A stretch of 64,000 bases of DNA from Desulfarculus sp. (GCA_016218705.1 JACRDC010000035.1:1-64000), one strand, 5' to 3'. Numbered from the stretch's first letter, positions 1 to 8,929 are shown. Numbers and translations: made by a program. The notes: generated by a model from the sequence alone, not told the origin.

Positions 1-133
1 CGCCGCATAGGGGGGGCGCACGGCGGCTCGCGAGGGGAAATCCCCTCCGGGCTACGCCCTCCGGGGATTCCCCCTCGCGCAAAAAACCGGACAGTTTATG
101 TGCTACTACACCGGACAGTTCTATTTGTTGACA
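1..133. mobile_element. Probable right end of an insertion sequence (IS21/IS481-like), cut by the window edge
   Basis: Two copies of the decamer accggacagt lie 24 bases apart (about 86-95 and 110-119), followed by a terminus ending in tgttgaca near 133. Repeated short end motifs of this kind are known from the ends of IS21-type and related elements. Inside them an inverted repeat pairs 30-45 with 64-79 with one mismatch. No transposase is visible because the rest would lie left of base 1. It sits about 20 bases past the stop of the last gene of the LPS cluster. It could equally be an isolated remnant. Confidence 0.4.
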
Positions 134-154
134 ACAGCCCTGGCCTGGTTGCTG

Positions 155-1255
155 CTAGGCGGCCGCCGCCCGCTCCAACAGGGCCGAGGTGGCATCCAGC
201 CATTGGCGCGGCGTGGGCAGGTGGTGGGGCACCGGCCGGGGCAGGCCAAGAGCGCGCCGGCAGGCCAGGGCCAGGGCCGGTGCGTCGCTGGGCTCGCCCA
301 AGAGGCAACCGCTGACGCCTTCTTGCACCAGCTCCGAGGCGCCGTTGGCCAGGGTGGTCACCACCGGCAGGCCCAGGTAGAGGGCCTCCAGGCAGGCGTT
401 GGCGCAGGGGTCGTAGATGGTGGGCAGCACCAGGGCGTCGGCGGCGGCCAAGAGCCCCGGGGCGTCGGTCTGCTGCCCCAGAAAGCGCACCCGGCCTGGC
501 ACCCCCAGACGGCGGGCCAGGCGCTCGTAGGCCGTGATGCGGTCGCGGCCGGCCACCAGCAAGATGGCCTCGGGCAGGTGGGCCAGGGCCTGGATGGCAA
601 AGGCCAGGCCCTTGCGCTCAAAACCCGAGCCCAAAAACAACAAGGCCGGCTGCTCCTCCCCAAGCCCCAGCGCCCGGCGCCTCTGCTGGCGCACGGCCAC
701 TTCCCGGGCCGGGGCCAGGCGAATCTCGTCCACGGCGTTGTGGATCACCGTCACGCGCTCCGGCCCCAGGCCGTGGAACTCCTCCAGCTCGCGGGCCACC
801 AGGTGGCTGTTGGCGATGACTTGGATCAGTTCCGGGGCCATGAGAGTCCGGCGTTCCAGGTCCAGGAAGGCGCGGTGCAGGGGGTTGAAGGCAAAGGACC
901 AGCGCTTGAGCCGGCCCTCGTAGGCGGCGCGGCGCTTGAGCCAGGCCGCGTGGCAGCCGTCGCCGGCCCGGAATAGCGGGGCGCCCGGCACCCGCTCCAG
1001 GCTGAGCCAGGTGTCCAGCTTGAGGGCCTCGGCCTGGCTCCGGGCCGCCGCCGCGAAGGCCCGCAGGCGGGCTGCCCCATGGCCAGGGGCGGCCACCGCG
1101 TGCACGGTCAGGCCCGCCGGCGCCTGCCCCCGCCAGGCGCTGGCGATGACGTGCACCTGGTGGCCTCGCTCCATGAGCCCCCGGGCCAAAAGGCCCAGGG
1201 TGGTCTCGGCCCCGCCGCCGGGCTCGTACTTCAAGCGCGCCAGGCCCAGGCGCAT
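155..1255 (-). CDS. Family 4 glycosyltransferase, WaaG-like LPS core glycosyltransferase
   Basis: 366 residues with a GT-B fold layout: an N-terminal acceptor half with a glycine-rich GGGAETT segment near residue 13, and a C-terminal nucleotide-sugar half with the GSGFERKG motif and the E-x7-E type region (DPCANACLEALYLGLPVV). The order and the mid-protein SLERVPGAPLFRAGDGCHAAW stretch resemble WaaG (RfaG), which adds the first hexose to the inner-core heptose at the cytoplasmic face of the inner membrane. It is the last gene of the LPS cluster, 2 bases after the heptosyltransferase stop, so translation is probably coupled. The sugar donor cannot be read from the sequence. Family call is firm, WaaG role is inferred. 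Confidence 0.85.
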   Translation of the reverse strand: MRLGLARLKYEPGGGAETTLGLLARGLMERGHQVHVIASAWRGQAPAGLTVHAVAAPGHGAARLRAFAAAARSQAEALKLDTWLSLERVPGAPLFRAGDGCHAAWLKRRAAYEGRLKRWSFAFNPLHRAFLDLERRTLMAPELIQVIANSHLVARELEEFHGLGPERVTVIHNAVDEIRLAPAREVAVRQQRRRALGLGEEQPALLFLGSGFERKGLAFAIQALAHLPEAILLVAGRDRITAYERLARRLGVPGRVRFLGQQTDAPGLLAAADALVLPTIYDPCANACLEALYLGLPVVTTLANGASELVQEGVSGCLLGEPSDAPALALACRRALGLPRPVPHHLPTPRQWLDATSALLERAAAA

Positions 1256-1257
1256 GG

Positions 1258-2322
1258 TCAGGCCGTCCGGGCCAGCAGGCGGTCAATGGCCTGGCACACC
1301 GGCGCCGGCTCCATCTCCAGCAGGCAGCGGGAGAGCTTGGAGCCGTCGCAGCCGTCGCGGCCGCACGGCCGGCAATCCATGGGCAGGGTCAGCACCTCGC
1401 TTTCCACCTGCCATGGCCCCCACATCTTCTCGCCCGAGGGGCCGAAGAGCACCGCCACCGGCACGCCCAGGGCGGCGGCCATGTGCATGGGCGCGCTGTC
1501 CACCCCAAAGAAGACCCGCGCCTGCTGGGTCAGGGCCCCTAGCAGGGGCAAATCCAGCCGCCCGCCCAGGTCCAGCACCCCGGGCACTGCCCCCAGGTTG
1601 TGTTGCACCAGGGCCAGGAAGTCCAGCTCCCGGGATGCTGGCGCGGCGCTCAGGATCACCTTTAGCCCCTGGTCCAGCAGATGGCGTATGACCTGGGCGT
1701 TGCCCTCGGGCGACCAAGTCTTGAACATCCAACGGGAAGTCGGGTGCACCAGGGCGTAGGAGCGGGGGGCGAGGCCATGTTCGGCCAATGTGGCCAACGC
1801 CTGCTCCTGGGCCTGGGGCGAGGGGTAGAGCTTGAGCGCCAGGTCCTGGGGCTCGATGCCCAAGAGGCGCACGGGCCGCAGCAGGGTTTCCACCACGTGG
1901 TTTTGGGTGCCCCGGGGGTCGGCCAGGCGATGGAAGGCCCGGGCGCGGATGTGAGGCTTCTTGGGCTCGAACCCCACCCGAAGGCGCGCGCCGGTCATGA
2001 AGGCCAGGAAGGCCCCCCGGTCGCCGCCAGAGAGATCAAGGGCCAGATCAAAGCGGCCCCGCCGCAGGCTGGCCAACAGGTCCAGGTTGGTCCGCGCCGC
2101 TTGCCAGGCCGACTGTGGCCTTTGCAGCACCAGCACCCTATCCACCCAGGGGCTGTTCAGCACCATGGCCTGGGTGCCCTCCTCCACCAGGGCCGTGAGA
2201 TGCAGGCCGGGGTAGGCCTCCTTGAGGGCGGTGAAGACCGGCGTGCTCACCAGCACGTCGCCGATGTGCCCCAGCTTGATGACCAGGGCGCGGCGGGGGG
2301 CGATGTGGCCGGGGTGGCGCAA
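1258..2322 (-). CDS. ADP-heptose:LPS heptosyltransferase family protein (GT9), TTG start
   Basis: 354 residues from a TTG at 2322. The N-terminus RRALVIKLGHIGDVLVSTP and the C-terminal PVAVLFGPSGEKMWGPW region are GT9 heptosyltransferase hallmarks; cysteines near the C-terminus (DCRPCGRDGC) are also common in the family. The frame stays open upstream to 2574, but that part encodes low-complexity sequence that is the shadow of the Trm112-like gene, so it was trimmed. The TTG has GGAAG seven bases upstream, inside the end of the upstream gene. It is the third GT9 enzyme here, so a RfaQ-type heptose III or another outer-core heptose transfer is likely; exact acceptor unknown. Confidence 0.88.
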   Translation of the reverse strand: MRHPGHIAPRRALVIKLGHIGDVLVSTPVFTALKEAYPGLHLTALVEEGTQAMVLNSPWVDRVLVLQRPQSAWQAARTNLDLLASLRRGRFDLALDLSGGDRGAFLAFMTGARLRVGFEPKKPHIRARAFHRLADPRGTQNHVVETLLRPVRLLGIEPQDLALKLYPSPQAQEQALATLAEHGLAPRSYALVHPTSRWMFKTWSPEGNAQVIRHLLDQGLKVILSAAPASRELDFLALVQHNLGAVPGVLDLGGRLDLPLLGALTQQARVFFGVDSAPMHMAAALGVPVAVLFGPSGEKMWGPWQVESEVLTLPMDCRPCGRDGCDGSKLSRCLLEMEPAPVCQAIDRLLARTA

Positions 2323-2324
2323 AC

Positions 2325-2498
2325 CTAGTCTTCCAGGGGCCGGGCCTCGTCCACCAGCATGATGGGGATGTCGTCCCGCACCTCGTAGCGCAGGCGGCAG
2401 CGCCGGCAGATGAGCCAGGCCTGGTCCGGGGTGGGCTCCACGGGCTGTTTGCACTGGGGGCAGGCCAGGATATCCAGAAGCTCGGGGCTCAAGGGCAT
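2325..2498 (-). CDS. Trm112-like zinc-ribbon mini-protein
   Basis: 57 residues, beginning MPLSPELLDILACPQCK and ending in LVDEARPLED. It has the Trm112/YcaR pattern: a CPxC pair (C13, C16), a second CRRC pair (C31, C34) and the conserved RYEVRDDIPIML segment. In E. coli the homologue YcaR sits between lpxK and kdsB; bacterial members are otherwise poorly understood, while eukaryotic and archaeal Trm112 activates methyltransferases. Here it is sandwiched between the epimerase (2 bases upstream) and the heptosyltransferase start (2 bases downstream), which argues for an operon role in LPS synthesis or simply coupling. The gene is small and easily missed. Confidence 0.88.
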   Translation of the reverse strand: MPLSPELLDILACPQCKQPVEPTPDQAWLICRRCRLRYEVRDDIPIMLVDEARPLED

Positions 2499-2500
2499 GG

Positions 2501-3460
2501 TCACACCTCCCGTAAAACGGGCAGCATCTGGCGCACCCAGGCCACCTCGGCGGCCAGGCCTTTCTTAAGATCATAGCGGGGGTCGAAGCCCAACACCGCC
2601 CGCGCCCGGCTGGTGTCGGCCTCGGTGTCGCGCACGTCGCCCTTGGCCACGGCCAGGCGCTCGATGGGCGCTTGCTGGCCCGTGATCTCCTCCAGCATGG
2701 CGATGACCTGGTTGACGCTGACCCGCGAGCCGCCGCCGATGTTGAAGATTCCGCCCCTGGCCTCGGGTATCAAAGCGGCGGCGATGGTGGCCTCCACGAT
2801 GTCGGAGACATAGGTGAAGTCCCGCGACTGGCCGCCGTCGCCGTAGAGGCGAATGCCGGTGCCCTCGATCTGGGCGCGGATGAAGCGGTGGAAGGCCATG
2901 TCCGGCCGCTGGCGGGGGCCGTAGACCGTGAAGTAGCGCAGGCTCACGGTGTCCAGGCCGAAGTTCTTGTGGTACAGGGTGCACAGGTGCTCGGCGGCCA
3001 GCTTGCTGACCCCATAGGGCGACACCGGCCAGCAGACGCTCTGCTCGCGCATGGGCAGGTCCCGGGTGTCGCCATAGACCGAGGAGGAGCTGGCGTAGAC
3101 CAGGCGCTTGAGGCCCAGCTCTTTGCCCAACTCCAAGAGCCGCTGGGTGCTGAGCAGGTTGTTGTGGGTGTAGACCTGGAAATTGGCGCCCCAGGAGCGG
3201 CGCACCCCGGCCTGGGCCGCCAGGTGGATGACCACCTGCACGCCCTCCAGCAGGCTGGCGGGGCTGGCCTCCAGGATGTCCTGCTCCAGGAGGCTGAAGC
3301 CGGCATGGTCCCGGCAGGTGGCCAGGTTGAGCTCCTTGAGGCGGCGCGAATAATAATCGGTGAAGCAATCTATGCCGCGCACCTGGTAGCCCAGCTCCAG
3401 GAGCCTCTCCGCCACCTGGGAGCCGATGAACCCGGCCACGCCTGTCACCAGAAACTGCAT
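2501..3460 (-). CDS. NAD-dependent nucleotide-sugar epimerase/dehydratase (extended SDR)
   Basis: 319 residues starting MQFLVTGVAGFIGS. Rossmann motif GVAGFIG at residues 7-13, substrate serine cluster SSSS near 124-127, and the catalytic YxxxK pair Y149/K153 are all present, and RYFTVYGPRQRPDMA is typical of UDP-glucuronate or UDP-glucose 4-epimerases. It probably supplies a modified sugar nucleotide for the LPS core or O-chain. The ATG at 3460 was chosen over upstream in-frame codons because AGGAG lies six bases before it. The substrate cannot be decided: GalE, uronate epimerase and dTDP-glucose dehydratase relatives share these motifs. Confidence 0.85.
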   Translation of the reverse strand: MQFLVTGVAGFIGSQVAERLLELGYQVRGIDCFTDYYSRRLKELNLATCRDHAGFSLLEQDILEASPASLLEGVQVVIHLAAQAGVRRSWGANFQVYTHNNLLSTQRLLELGKELGLKRLVYASSSSVYGDTRDLPMREQSVCWPVSPYGVSKLAAEHLCTLYHKNFGLDTVSLRYFTVYGPRQRPDMAFHRFIRAQIEGTGIRLYGDGGQSRDFTYVSDIVEATIAAALIPEARGGIFNIGGGSRVSVNQVIAMLEEITGQQAPIERLAVAKGDVRDTEADTSRARAVLGFDPRYDLKKGLAAEVAWVRQMLPVLREV

Positions 3461-3503
3461 GCTCATCTCCTGTGATCCGCCAACCATGGCGCCCTGGCTC
3501 GCC

Positions 3504-4529
3504 TCAGGGGCGCGCCTGATCCAGCCGCGAGAGCGCGGCCAGGGCCACCTCCTCGGGTTCGAGCCCGGTCAGGCAACGGGGGGCGGGGCAATTGCGCCGG
3601 AAGCAGGGGCTGCACTCCAGGCCCAGGCGCAGCACCACATGCCCCGCGCCGTAGGGCCCCGTGCGGCCAGGGCTGGTGGGGCCGAAAAGGGCCACCACCG
3701 GCCGGCCCAGGGCCGCGGCCAGGTGCATCACCCCGGTATCGGTGGCCACGGTCAGGTCGGCCAGGCTAAGCACCGCGGCCAACTCCTTGAGACTCACCGC
3801 CCCGGCCAGGTCCCAAAGGCCCTCGGCCAGCCCGGCCTGTCCGGCCATGGCCTGGGTGACGCCCCGGTCGGCCGCCGAGCCGCTCAAGACCAAATCCAGC
3901 CCGGCCTGGTGCAGCAGGCGGGCCAGCCGCGCCCAGTGGGCCACCGGCCAGAGCTTGGACTCCCACTTGGCCACCGGGTGCAGCACCACCAGTTGCCGCC
4001 CCGGCCGCCGTCCGGCCAGGAGCGCCTCCGCCTTGGCCAGGGCCGGGGCCTGGGGCTCCAGGCCGAAGCGGGGCGGGGCGGGCCGCTCCAGGCCCAGGGG
4101 CCCCAGCAGGTCCAGGTAGCGCTCCAGGGCGTGGCGCTGGGGGTCATAGGCGGGCAGGCGCTCCGTGAGTGCCCAGGCCGCCAGGGGCTCCTTGCCCCCG
4201 CTGAAACCGATCTTGCGCCGCCCCCGGCCAAGGCCAACAAAAATAGCACTTTTCATAAGGCCTTGCAAGTCGAGCACCGCGTCGTACTCCACGGCGCGCA
4301 GCACCTTTAACCACTGCCTGACCTGGCCCAGGGAGCGCCCGCCCGGGCGGCGGCGGGGACTGACCAGCACCCGGCTCAAGGCCGGGTGGCCCTCCAGCAG
4401 GCCGGCCGAGGGCGCCTCCACCAGCCAATCCACCTGGGCCTGTGGGACCTGCCCCCGGATGGCCATGGCCACGGGCAGGGACTGCACCACATCGCCCAGG
4501 GCCGAGAGCTTGACGATCAGCACCTTCAC
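3504..4529 (-). CDS. waaC: LPS heptosyltransferase I (WaaC-type)
   Basis: 341 residues, GTG start. MKVLIVKLSALGDVVQSLP is the classic N-terminal signature of heptosyltransferase I, which transfers L,D-heptose from ADP-heptose to the Kdo residue of Kdo2-lipid A on the cytoplasmic face. The C-terminal DTGVMHLAAALGRPVVALFGPTSP donor-binding block is intact, followed by a CSPCFRRNCPAPRC cysteine cluster. The GTG overlaps the stop of waaF by four bases, a sign of translational coupling. Length is close to the E. coli enzyme (about 319 residues). Confidence 0.9.
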   Translation of the reverse strand: MKVLIVKLSALGDVVQSLPVAMAIRGQVPQAQVDWLVEAPSAGLLEGHPALSRVLVSPRRRPGGRSLGQVRQWLKVLRAVEYDAVLDLQGLMKSAIFVGLGRGRRKIGFSGGKEPLAAWALTERLPAYDPQRHALERYLDLLGPLGLERPAPPRFGLEPQAPALAKAEALLAGRRPGRQLVVLHPVAKWESKLWPVAHWARLARLLHQAGLDLVLSGSAADRGVTQAMAGQAGLAEGLWDLAGAVSLKELAAVLSLADLTVATDTGVMHLAAALGRPVVALFGPTSPGRTGPYGAGHVVLRLGLECSPCFRRNCPAPRCLTGLEPEEVALAALSRLDQARP

Positions 4530-5626
4530 GGCTGGCCCGCCCCCTGCCCTGCCCCGGCGGCTGGCGCGCGCTGCAAGAGCCCCCGGGCGGCCTGGGCCAC
4601 CTCCTGGGGGGTAATGGAGTCGAAGCAGCGCAGGTCACCCGTGGGGCAGACCGGTTTGAGGCAAGGGCTGCACTCGATGGGGTGGCGCACCAGTTCCACC
4701 CAAGGCCCCAGAGGGGCCGTGGTCACGGGGTTGGTGGAGCCGAAGACGGCCACCGTGGGCACCCCCAGGGCGGCGGCGGCATGCATCAGGCCGCTGTCGT
4801 TGGTGACGAACAGGTCCAGGCGCCCCAAGAGGGCCAGGGCCTGGGCCAGCCCGGTGCGGCCGGCCAGGTCCACGACCCGTAGGCCCTCCAGCCCCTGGGC
4901 CACGGCCCGGGTGGCGGCGGCCTCGGCCGGTGAGCCAAAGAGCAGCACCGTGGCGCCCGCCTGGCTGGCCAACCCTTTTAGGGCGGCGGCGAAGCGCTGG
5001 GCTGGCCAGCACTTGGCCGGGCCGAAACTGGCCCCGGGCGCGCAGCCATAGAGCGGCCCGGCCGGCAGGTCCTGGCCAGCCAGGAAGCCCTGGGCCCAGC
5101 CCTGGTCGTGGGGGCTCAATTCCAGCACGGGCCGCACGCCACCCGCCGGCGGCTCCTCGGGTAGCAGGCCAGCCTCGAACAGGATGTGCAGGTAGTAGGC
5201 CGTCTCGTGCATGGCCCGCACCTGGGGCGTGCGCGCCACCGGGTGGCTGAGCAGAAGCCGCCGGCCGTCGCTGGCATAGCCCAGGCGCACCGGCACCCCC
5301 GCCAGCCAGGCTATCAGGGCGGCCTGGATGGCATTCTGCCACAGCACCGCCCAGTCATATTGCCGGGCCTTCAGTTCTCGCGACAACCGCCACAGCCCGG
5401 CCAGGCCGGCGTGGGCGCCCTTGGCGTCAAAGGTCAGCACCTCGTCCACGGCTGGCGAGGCCTGGTACACCGCCGCCACCCAAGGCTTGGCCAGCACCGC
5501 GATGCGGGCCTGGGGGCAGGCCGCGCGCAGGGCCGCGCAGGCCGGCAAGGTCATCACCGCGTCGCCCACCCAGTTGGTGGCGCGCACCAGGATGCGCTGG
5601 GGGTCCGCGGGCCGTGGGGGCTTCAT
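4526..5626 (-). CDS. waaF: LPS heptosyltransferase II (WaaF-type)
   Basis: 366 residues from MKPPRPADPQRILVRATNW. The RILVRATNWVGDAVMTLPA segment and the C-terminal TNDSGLMHAAAALGVPTVAVFGSTNP block match heptosyltransferase II, which adds the second inner-core heptose. The ATG overlaps the acyltransferase stop (ATGA) and the gene's own stop overlaps waaC. An upstream in-frame extension up to 5932 is a shadow of the acyltransferase gene. A C-terminal CSPCLKPVC cluster parallels that in waaC. Confidence 0.9.
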   Translation of the reverse strand: MKPPRPADPQRILVRATNWVGDAVMTLPACAALRAACPQARIAVLAKPWVAAVYQASPAVDEVLTFDAKGAHAGLAGLWRLSRELKARQYDWAVLWQNAIQAALIAWLAGVPVRLGYASDGRRLLLSHPVARTPQVRAMHETAYYLHILFEAGLLPEEPPAGGVRPVLELSPHDQGWAQGFLAGQDLPAGPLYGCAPGASFGPAKCWPAQRFAAALKGLASQAGATVLLFGSPAEAAATRAVAQGLEGLRVVDLAGRTGLAQALALLGRLDLFVTNDSGLMHAAAALGVPTVAVFGSTNPVTTAPLGPWVELVRHPIECSPCLKPVCPTGDLRCFDSITPQEVAQAARGLLQRAPAAGAGQGAGQP

Positions 5627-6522
5627 CGGCCCTGCTCCCGGGGCCAGGCATGGAAGGGCTTGGTCTTCCAGCGCTGGTGCATCCAGAACCACTGCTCCGG
5701 CCTCTGGCGGATGATCGCTTCCAAGGCCTTGGTGTAGAGTTGGGTGTTGTTCCAGACGTCCATGGTCTTGTCGCCGCTTTTGATCAGCGGCAGGGGCGGA
5801 CCGAAGTAGACATCGAAGCAGCCGTCCGGGGCGCGGAAGTTGTGGTAGGTGAGGACCGGCGCGCCAGTGGCCATGGCCAACAGGGCCAGGCCCTTGTTGG
5901 TGCAGGCTGGCCGGCCGAAGAAATCCACCCACTCGCCGTCGTACCAGTCAACGTTCTGGTCCAACAACACCCCGACCAGCTTGTTGCGCTTGAGGGCGCG
6001 CAGTACTTGCCGCGCCGAGCGGGCCTTGGGAATGACCTCCCCGCCGCACCTGGTGCGCCAGTAGTTCACTAGGGCATCCGCCGGGGGCCAGTCCAGGGGA
6101 CGGGCCACGGGGCAGGCCCCGCCCACGATGATGCCCGAGGCCACGCTGGCCCATTCCCAGTTGCCCAGATGGCCGGTGAGCGTGAGCACGCCCTTGCCCA
6201 AGGCGCGGGCCTGCTCCAGGTTGTCCAGGCCGTGATGACGGGTGCGCTCCAAGATGCTCTCAGGCGACAGACGCACCAGGCGCGGTATCTCCAGGATCAC
6301 CTGCCCCAGGTGGCTGAAGCAGGCCCGCGCCGTGTCCAGGACCCAGGCCTCGTCGCGCTCGGGAAAGGAGGAGCGCAGGTTGTCGGTCACGATGCCCCAG
6401 TGTCGGTCGTCCAAACGGCTCGCCAGGCGCCCCAGGCCCCGGCCCACGGCACTGGTCAGGCCCAGGGGCGGCAGCGAACCCAGCCAGGCCGCGCCCTTCA
6501 GGGTCTGGAAGGCCAGACTCAC
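5623..6522 (-). CDS. lpxL: Lipid A biosynthesis acyltransferase (LpxL/HtrB family)
   Basis: 299 residues from a GTG at 6522 overlapping the lpxK stop (GTGA). The catalytic HX4E motif is visible as GHLGNWEW (H118, E123), followed by PVARPLDWPPAD and GVLLDQNVDW, all typical of late acyltransferases that add a secondary acyl chain to Kdo-lipid A from acyl-ACP. One N-terminal membrane-associating stretch is present around residues 8-28. Only one such enzyme occurs in the window, so a penta-acyl lipid A, or a second copy elsewhere, is possible. In-frame sequence upstream to 6894 is antisense-like shadow. Confidence 0.9.
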   Translation of the reverse strand: MSLAFQTLKGAAWLGSLPPLGLTSAVGRGLGRLASRLDDRHWGIVTDNLRSSFPERDEAWVLDTARACFSHLGQVILEIPRLVRLSPESILERTRHHGLDNLEQARALGKGVLTLTGHLGNWEWASVASGIIVGGACPVARPLDWPPADALVNYWRTRCGGEVIPKARSARQVLRALKRNKLVGVLLDQNVDWYDGEWVDFFGRPACTNKGLALLAMATGAPVLTYHNFRAPDGCFDVYFGPPLPLIKSGDKTMDVWNNTQLYTKALEAIIRQRPEQWFWMHQRWKTKPFHAWPREQGR

Positions 6523-7643
6523 AGCTTGCGCCCCCAGGGGGCCAGGCCCCAGGCCAGCACCTGATCCAGGGCCTGGGGTCCCTCGTCGAACTCCAGTTCC
6601 AGGCGAGTGACCCACAGGTCCAGGTCCAGGGGCAGCACCGCCGGCAGGCGGGCTTCGTCCTTCTCGCTGGTCACCAGGGCCTGGGCGCGCAAGGCCTTGG
6701 CCTGGGACCACAGGCCGGCGATCTCGGCCGGGGTGTAGGCGTGGTGGTCGCCGAAGGAGCGGAAGTCCACCATCACCAGGCCCAGGCCGCGCAAAGCCTG
6801 AGCGAAATCCTGGGGCCGGGCCAGACCGCAGAAGGCCAGCACTCGCCTGCCCTTCAGTTCCGGTGGCGCCATTTGCCGCCCGCCCGGCGCACACAGGCCC
6901 CGCAGGCGATGGCGGCAGGCCAGCACCGGTCCCGGTCCCCAGAAGCTCCTGAGCCAGGCCCGGGTGGCGCGCGTGGCCTCTGGGTCGTCGGCCCGGGTGA
7001 GCACGATGGCCTGGGCGCGGCGCAGGCCCCGGGCCGGCTCGCGCAAGGGGCCGGCGGGCAACAGCCGGCCGTTGCCCAGGGGCCGGCTGGCGTCAAGGGC
7101 CACCAGGTCCAGGTCGCGGTGCAGGCCCCGGTGCTGAAACATGTCGTCGCCCACCAGCACCCGCAGGCCGGTGCGGTGCACCACCTCGCGGCCCACGGCG
7201 TGGCGGTTGGGTCCCACGGCCACGGGCACCTGGAGCCGCCGGGCCAGGAGCACCGGCTCGTCCCCGGCCTGGGAGGCGGTGACCAGGGGGCCTTGCCCCA
7301 GGGAAACCCAGGTGACGGACCGGCCCGACCGCGCCGCTTGGCCGCCATAGCCTCGGCTGACCACGGCGCTGGGCAGGCCCAGGCGGGCCAGGGCGGCCAC
7401 CACCTCCATGACCAGGGGTGTTTTGCCCGTGCCCCCCACCGTGAGGTTGCCCACCCCCACCACCGGCACCGGCAGGTAGCGGGCCGGGGCCAGGCCCAGG
7501 TCATGGGCCAGGTTGCGGGCACCCACCCCCAGACCGTAGAACCCGGAGGCCGCCCGCGCCAGGCCGCGCAGGCCCGTTAGCCAGGCCGGCCCAGCTTCAG
7601 GGCTGCTCAGGCGCTCGAACAGGTCCTGCGCGCCGCCGCTCAT
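6519..7643 (-). CDS. lpxK: Tetraacyldisaccharide 4'-kinase LpxK
   Basis: 374 residues. The P-loop GVGNLTVGGTGKTP near residues 62-75 and the SRGYGG motif soon after are diagnostic of LpxK, the membrane-associated kinase that phosphorylates the 4' position of the lipid A disaccharide. DDMFQHRGLHRDLDLV matches the conserved DDGFQH region, here with Met in place of Gly, a small deviation. It overlaps waaA by four bases upstream and lpxL downstream. Confidence 0.93.
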   Translation of the reverse strand: MSGGAQDLFERLSSPEAGPAWLTGLRGLARAASGFYGLGVGARNLAHDLGLAPARYLPVPVVGVGNLTVGGTGKTPLVMEVVAALARLGLPSAVVSRGYGGQAARSGRSVTWVSLGQGPLVTASQAGDEPVLLARRLQVPVAVGPNRHAVGREVVHRTGLRVLVGDDMFQHRGLHRDLDLVALDASRPLGNGRLLPAGPLREPARGLRRAQAIVLTRADDPEATRATRAWLRSFWGPGPVLACRHRLRGLCAPGGRQMAPPELKGRRVLAFCGLARPQDFAQALRGLGLVMVDFRSFGDHHAYTPAEIAGLWSQAKALRAQALVTSEKDEARLPAVLPLDLDLWVTRLELEFDEGPQALDQVLAWGLAPWGRKL

Positions 7644-8929
7644 GCCGGCGCTCCTTTCAACAAGGCCGCCGCCTCGTCCACGGCGCGTTGCACGGCCCCC
7701 CGGTGGGCACGGCAGAACTCCAAGCCGGCCTGGCCCATGGCCCGGGCCTCGGGGGGATGGTCCAACAGGCGCCCCCAGGCCGTGGCCAGCTCTTCGGCGC
7801 CCTTAAGGCGCAGACCACCGCCGCACTCCTCCAGGCCCCGGGCCATTTCCAGGAAATTGTGGGTGTGCGGTCCGAAGAGCACCGGCACCCCCTGGGCCGC
7901 CGGCTCCAGCAAGTTGTGTCCGCCCACCGGCACCAGGGAGCCGCCCACGAACGCCGCCTGGGCCAAGGCATAGGCCTGGGCCAGGCGTCCCAGCAGGTCC
8001 AGTACCACCACCTGGGTGCCCGCTGGCGGCGCGCCCTGGGACAGACAGGCCGCGCTCAACCCCAGGCCAGCGGCTAGGCGCGAGAGCTCCCGGCCCCGCT
8101 CCACCTGGCGGGGGGCCAGCACCAGGGCCAGGCCCTCGTGGCCGGCGTCCAGGGATTGGTAGGCCTTAAGACACGCCTCTTCCTCGCCGGGGTGGGTGGA
8201 GCCGGCCACCAGCACCCGCCGCCCGGTCAGGCCCAACTCGGCGGCCAGGGCCTGGCGAGTCTCGGCATCCAGCAAGGCCGGCGCGCTGTCGAACTTGAGA
8301 TTGCCGCCCACGGCCAGCCGCACCGGCTCCACCCCCACCTGGAGCAGGCGCTCCTGGTCCACGCCAGTCTGCACCAGGATGCGCGAAAAACCATTCAGCA
8401 GGCCGCGGGCCAGGGGGCCGGCGCGGCGATAACCCCGGAAGGTGCGGGGGCTAACGCGGCCGTTGACCAATAGGCTGGGCACCCCCCGCCGGGCCAAGCC
8501 CCAATTCCAGCCTGGCCAGATGTCGCCCTCCACCAGGCAGAACAGGGCCGGCCGCAGACGGTTCAAAAGCCGCTCCACGTTCCAGTACAGATCCAGGGGG
8601 CGCACGAAAAGGCTGACGCCGGCTTGCCCCGCCAGTTCCTGCCGAGCCACGGCCAGGCCCTGGGCCGTGGCCACCGACAAGGCCAGGGGCCGCTCCGGGA
8701 AGCGTTGGCCCAGGGCCTTGATTAGCGGCAGGGTGGAGCGCACCTCGCCCACGCTCAAGGCGTGCAGCCAGATACCTCCCGCCGAGGGCGGCGGCAGCCA
8801 GGCTGAGCCCAGGCCCAGGCGAGCGGCTGCGATGGTCCGGTAGCGGCCCTTGGCCAGGCGGGCTGCCAAGAGTGGGGCCGCCAGGGCCAGGCCCCCGGCC
8901 AAGGCCAGGTTGTAGGGCAATAGCATCAC
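7640..8929 (-). CDS. waaA: 3-deoxy-D-manno-octulosonic acid transferase (Kdo transferase)
   Basis: 429 residues starting MMLLPYNLA with an N-terminal membrane anchor. IWLHALSVGEVRST carries the conserved SVGE active-site region, EGDIWPGWNW and the C-terminal GGSLVPVGGHNLLEPAA block are WaaA signatures. It transfers Kdo from CMP-Kdo to lipid IVA at the inner membrane. Four-base overlaps with the ArnD-like gene upstream and lpxK downstream tie it into the LPS operon. Whether one or two Kdo residues are added cannot be told. Confidence 0.93.
   Translation of the reverse strand: MMLLPYNLALAGGLALAAPLLAARLAKGRYRTIAAARLGLGSAWLPPPSAGGIWLHALSVGEVRSTLPLIKALGQRFPERPLALSVATAQGLAVARQELAGQAGVSLFVRPLDLYWNVERLLNRLRPALFCLVEGDIWPGWNWGLARRGVPSLLVNGRVSPRTFRGYRRAGPLARGLLNGFSRILVQTGVDQERLLQVGVEPVRLAVGGNLKFDSAPALLDAETRQALAAELGLTGRRVLVAGSTHPGEEEACLKAYQSLDAGHEGLALVLAPRQVERGRELSRLAAGLGLSAACLSQGAPPAGTQVVVLDLLGRLAQAYALAQAAFVGGSLVPVGGHNLLEPAAQGVPVLFGPHTHNFLEMARGLEECGGGLRLKGAEELATAWGRLLDHPPEARAMGQAGLEFCRAHRGAVQRAVDEAAALLKGAPA

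Noticed and set aside
2323-2574. N-terminal extension of the heptosyltransferase (84 extra codons)
   Set aside because: It overlaps the Trm112-like gene in another frame and encodes proline/glycine/arginine-rich shadow sequence; the TTG at 2322 fits the family and has a ribosome site.
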